Position numbers and translations under genes: made by a program
Assembly: GCF_018739865.1 (NCBI RefSeq)
Contig: NZ_JADOER010000009.1
Coordinates: 207,332-271,331 of the forward strand
Length of the DNA: 64,000 bases
Source: Leptothoe kymatousa TAU-MAC 1615
GTDB taxonomy: Bacteria > Cyanobacteriota > Cyanobacteriia > Phormidesmidales > Phormidesmidaceae
Direction of reading: 5' to 3'
The notes under the pieces: generated by a model
Told to the model about the DNA's origin: nothing
Databases searched by the model: none
Seen by the model: only the letters and a program-made list of their open reading frames with translations
In this document: positions 62,237 through 64,000 of the stretch, piece after piece
How positions within the stretch are numbered: position 1 is the stretch's first letter
How the letters are laid out: every line of letters starts with the position of its first letter

Positions 62237-63676
62237 TCAGCTCGCGGTGGCGGCCACCACCCAGGTGTCCTTACTGCCCCCACCCTGGGAAGAGTTCACC
62301 ACCAGGGAGCCTTTTTTCAGGGCGACACGGGTGAGGCCACCGGGGTTCACATAGATGTCTTCGCCGTGGAGAATAAAGGGACGCAGGTCCACATGGCAGC
62401 CCTGGAATTCGCTGTTGATCAAGGCGGGCACCCGCGACAAACACAGGGTGGGTTGGGCAATGTAGCCCCGGGGATTGGCCTTAATTTGGTCCGCAAAGGC
62501 ATCCCGTTCGGGGTCGGTGGAATGGGGACCCACCAGCATGCCGTAGCCGCCGGATGCGTTGGTGGCTTTAACCACCAGCTCATCCAAATGGCCTAGGACA
62601 TAATTCTGTTGCTGGGCATTTTCGCATAGGTAGGTGGGCACGTTGGGAATTAGCTGTTCTTCGCCCAGGTAGTAGCGCACCATGTCGGGCACATAGCTAT
62701 AGACCATTTTGTCGTCGGCGACGCCCGTACCGGGGGCGTTTGCGATCGCAACCCGGCCCTGGCGATATACGTCCATTAGCCCTGGCACCCCCAGCATGGA
62801 ATCGGGCCGGAAGGTGAGGGGGTCAAGAAAGTCGTCATCAATGCGTCGATAGATCACATCCACCCGCTTTAGCCCTTTGGTCGTCTTCATTTGTAAATAG
62901 CCATCGGCCACCACCAGGTCGCGCCCTTCCACCAGTTCAATCCCCATTTGCTGGGCCAAAAAAGAATGTTCAAAATAGGCGGAATTGTAAATCCCTGGCG
63001 ACATCAGCACCACCTGGGGGTCGGGCATAGTATCCGGGGCCAGGTGCAGCAGGGAGGCCAGTAGCTGGCTGGGGTAGGCATCGACGGGGTTAATGTTGAG
63101 GGCTTCAAATAGGGCCGGGAAGGCGCCCTTCATCACCCGTCTGTTTTCTAGCACATAGGACACCCCCGAGGGACAGCGGAGATTGTCTTCAAGCACGTAC
63201 CAATTGCCGTTGCGATCGCGAACTAAATCTGTTCCAGTAATGTGACACCAGATCCCTTTGGGGGGCTTAATGCCCAGGCAGGGCTTGAGGAACCCTGTGG
63301 CCGATTCAATCACCTCCCGGGGAATTATTCCGTCCTTGAGAATCTTTTGGTCGTTGTAGATATCGTCTAAAAAACAGTTGAGCGTTTCAATGCGCTGCTT
63401 TAGTCCCCGCTCTAACCACTGCCATTCTTCGCTGGGCACCACCCGGGGCACCACGTCAAAGGGAAAAATTCGTTCTGTGCCCTGGTTGTCGTTGTAAACG
63501 TTGAAGGTTACACCGAGCTTAAACAGCATGTTTTGCGCCATCTGCTGCCGTAGCATCAGCTCATCGATGGAAATGTTGCTAATGCGTTGCACCAACAGTT
63601 CTGCCTCCGGTCGCGGCACACCGCGACTGACAAACAGTTCATCGTAAAAGTCGCCGGGATCGTAGGTGTTAAACAC
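62237..63676 (-). CDS. Circularly permuted ATP-grasp ligase
   Basis: 479 residues beginning with GTG. The segments NWYVLEDNLRCPSGVSY, LMSPGIYNSAYFEHSFLAQQ and VKATNASGGYGMLVGP match the circularly permuted ATP-grasp (DUF404/407-like) family. ATP-grasp enzymes join a carboxylate to an amine through an acyl-phosphate. With alpha-E and transglutaminase genes behind it, it likely makes or modifies a peptide. Substrates are unknown. It is first in a three-gene minus-strand operon. Confidence 0.93.
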   Translation of the reverse strand: MFNTYDPGDFYDELFVSRGVPRPEAELLVQRISNISIDELMLRQQMAQNMLFKLGVTFNVYNDNQGTERIFPFDVVPRVVPSEEWQWLERGLKQRIETLNCFLDDIYNDQKILKDGIIPREVIESATGFLKPCLGIKPPKGIWCHITGTDLVRDRNGNWYVLEDNLRCPSGVSYVLENRRVMKGAFPALFEALNINPVDAYPSQLLASLLHLAPDTMPDPQVVLMSPGIYNSAYFEHSFLAQQMGIELVEGRDLVVADGYLQMKTTKGLKRVDVIYRRIDDDFLDPLTFRPDSMLGVPGLMDVYRQGRVAIANAPGTGVADDKMVYSYVPDMVRYYLGEEQLIPNVPTYLCENAQQQNYVLGHLDELVVKATNASGGYGMLVGPHSTDPERDAFADQIKANPRGYIAQPTLCLSRVPALINSEFQGCHVDLRPFILHGEDIYVNPGGLTRVALKKGSLVVNSSQGGGSKDTWVVAATAS

Positions 63677-64000
63677 AGCATGTATTCTCTAAGCGCATAC
63701 TCCACTGATTAACGGTAAGCGACATCGTAAATTGTAAGCATGCATACATCTGAGTAAAATTTAATACCGAATTAAGTTTAATAACAACCCCAATGCTGAA
63801 ACAAGAGGAGCTGTTAATAAACAAATTCATGATTTAGATCCAGTAATGTTTATCTGATATCATCGTAACTCCCGCCAAACCTGAATTTTCGTAATGAGCG
63901 ATAGCCTCCTTCAGGAAAGCCCTGAGCAACTCTGATCGCTATTAATCCATGCCCTACTATGGTTGGTAACTCGCAAAACCCGCTACGTGGGGTCCCCCCG
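63677..64000. other. Upstream region of the ATP-grasp operon
   Basis: No ORF is credible up to the window end. A MITE-like left end is recognisable at 63806-63842. This region should hold the operon promoter on the minus strand. Confidence 0.4.
63806..63842 (+). mobile_element. Degenerate MITE-like remnant
   Basis: AGGAGCTGTTAATAAACAAA followed by TTCATGATTTAGATCC matches the left end of the MITE-like copies with substitutions. No core or right end follows, so this looks like a truncated fourth copy. Confidence 0.4.

Noticed and set aside
1..64000. CRISPR arrays or tRNA/rRNA genes
   Set aside because: Repeats seen are tandem or inverted with no regular spacers; no gap showed a convincing tRNA cloverleaf or rRNA.

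Overview
The window looks like a chromosomal segment of a cyanobacterium of roughly 50% GC. The evidence is the many GCGATCGC (HIP1) octamers and a set of typically cyanobacterial genes: an RRM RNA-binding protein, DUF1825, a HesB/SufA-type Fe-S protein, HstK-like Ser/Thr-His kinases, short conserved membrane proteins, a TM2/SHOCT protein, and fused 5-oxoprolinase. Genus cannot be decided from the sequence alone. No tRNA, rRNA, CRISPR array, transposase gene or prophage gene was found.

Layout. 1-2,275: end of a TPR protein, an inverted-repeat element, a prenyltransferase-like alpha-toroid protein and a heptamer repeat. 2,276-20,559: an 18-kb signalling island, all on the + strand. It holds an HstK-like Ser/Thr kinase-ATPase-GAF-PAS-histidine kinase (2,320 aa), a REC-PAS-triple GAF-PAS-histidine kinase, a CheY/Rcp1-like regulator, a REC-PAS-GGDEF-EAL protein, and a hybrid kinase whose central GAF domain has both cysteine motifs of a DXCF cyanobacteriochrome. 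20,767-25,294: small proteins, inorganic pyrophosphatase, a metallo-beta-lactamase-fold protein with a degenerate metal motif, and an RRM protein. 25,494-32,365: an orphan N4-cytosine/N6-adenine-type DNA methyltransferase, a large conserved protein, an IscA/SufA-type protein, small ORFs and a YvcK/CofD-like protein. 32,455-43,803: MlaF/MlaD-type lipid-transport genes, DnaJ, signal peptidase I, glutamate dehydrogenase, ComEA-like HhH, TM2, J-TPR, DUF1825 and a class A penicillin-binding protein. 44,433-49,219: tyrS-pyrF, a family 4 uracil-DNA glycosylase and hypothetical proteins. 49,482-55,354: a PAS histidine kinase/response regulator pair, a GNAT protein and a caspase-like/STAND-ATPase/transmembrane/pentapeptide-repeat protein. 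55,473-63,676: 5-oxoprolinase and a minus-strand operon of ATP-grasp, alpha-E and transglutaminase proteins.

The first signalling island could form a light- and cell-state-responsive network: a bilin-type sensor kinase with its own REC-REC-HPt relay, two large kinases, a stand-alone receiver and a c-di-GMP enzyme lie consecutively. The wiring is inference; only domain content and gene order are visible.

The most notable items are the candidate DXCF cyanobacteriochrome, the caspase-STAND-pentapeptide protein with 24 uninterrupted 15-bp units, a ~100-bp MITE-like repeat in three copies plus a remnant, and two long perfect palindromes between genes (30 bp and 22 bp).
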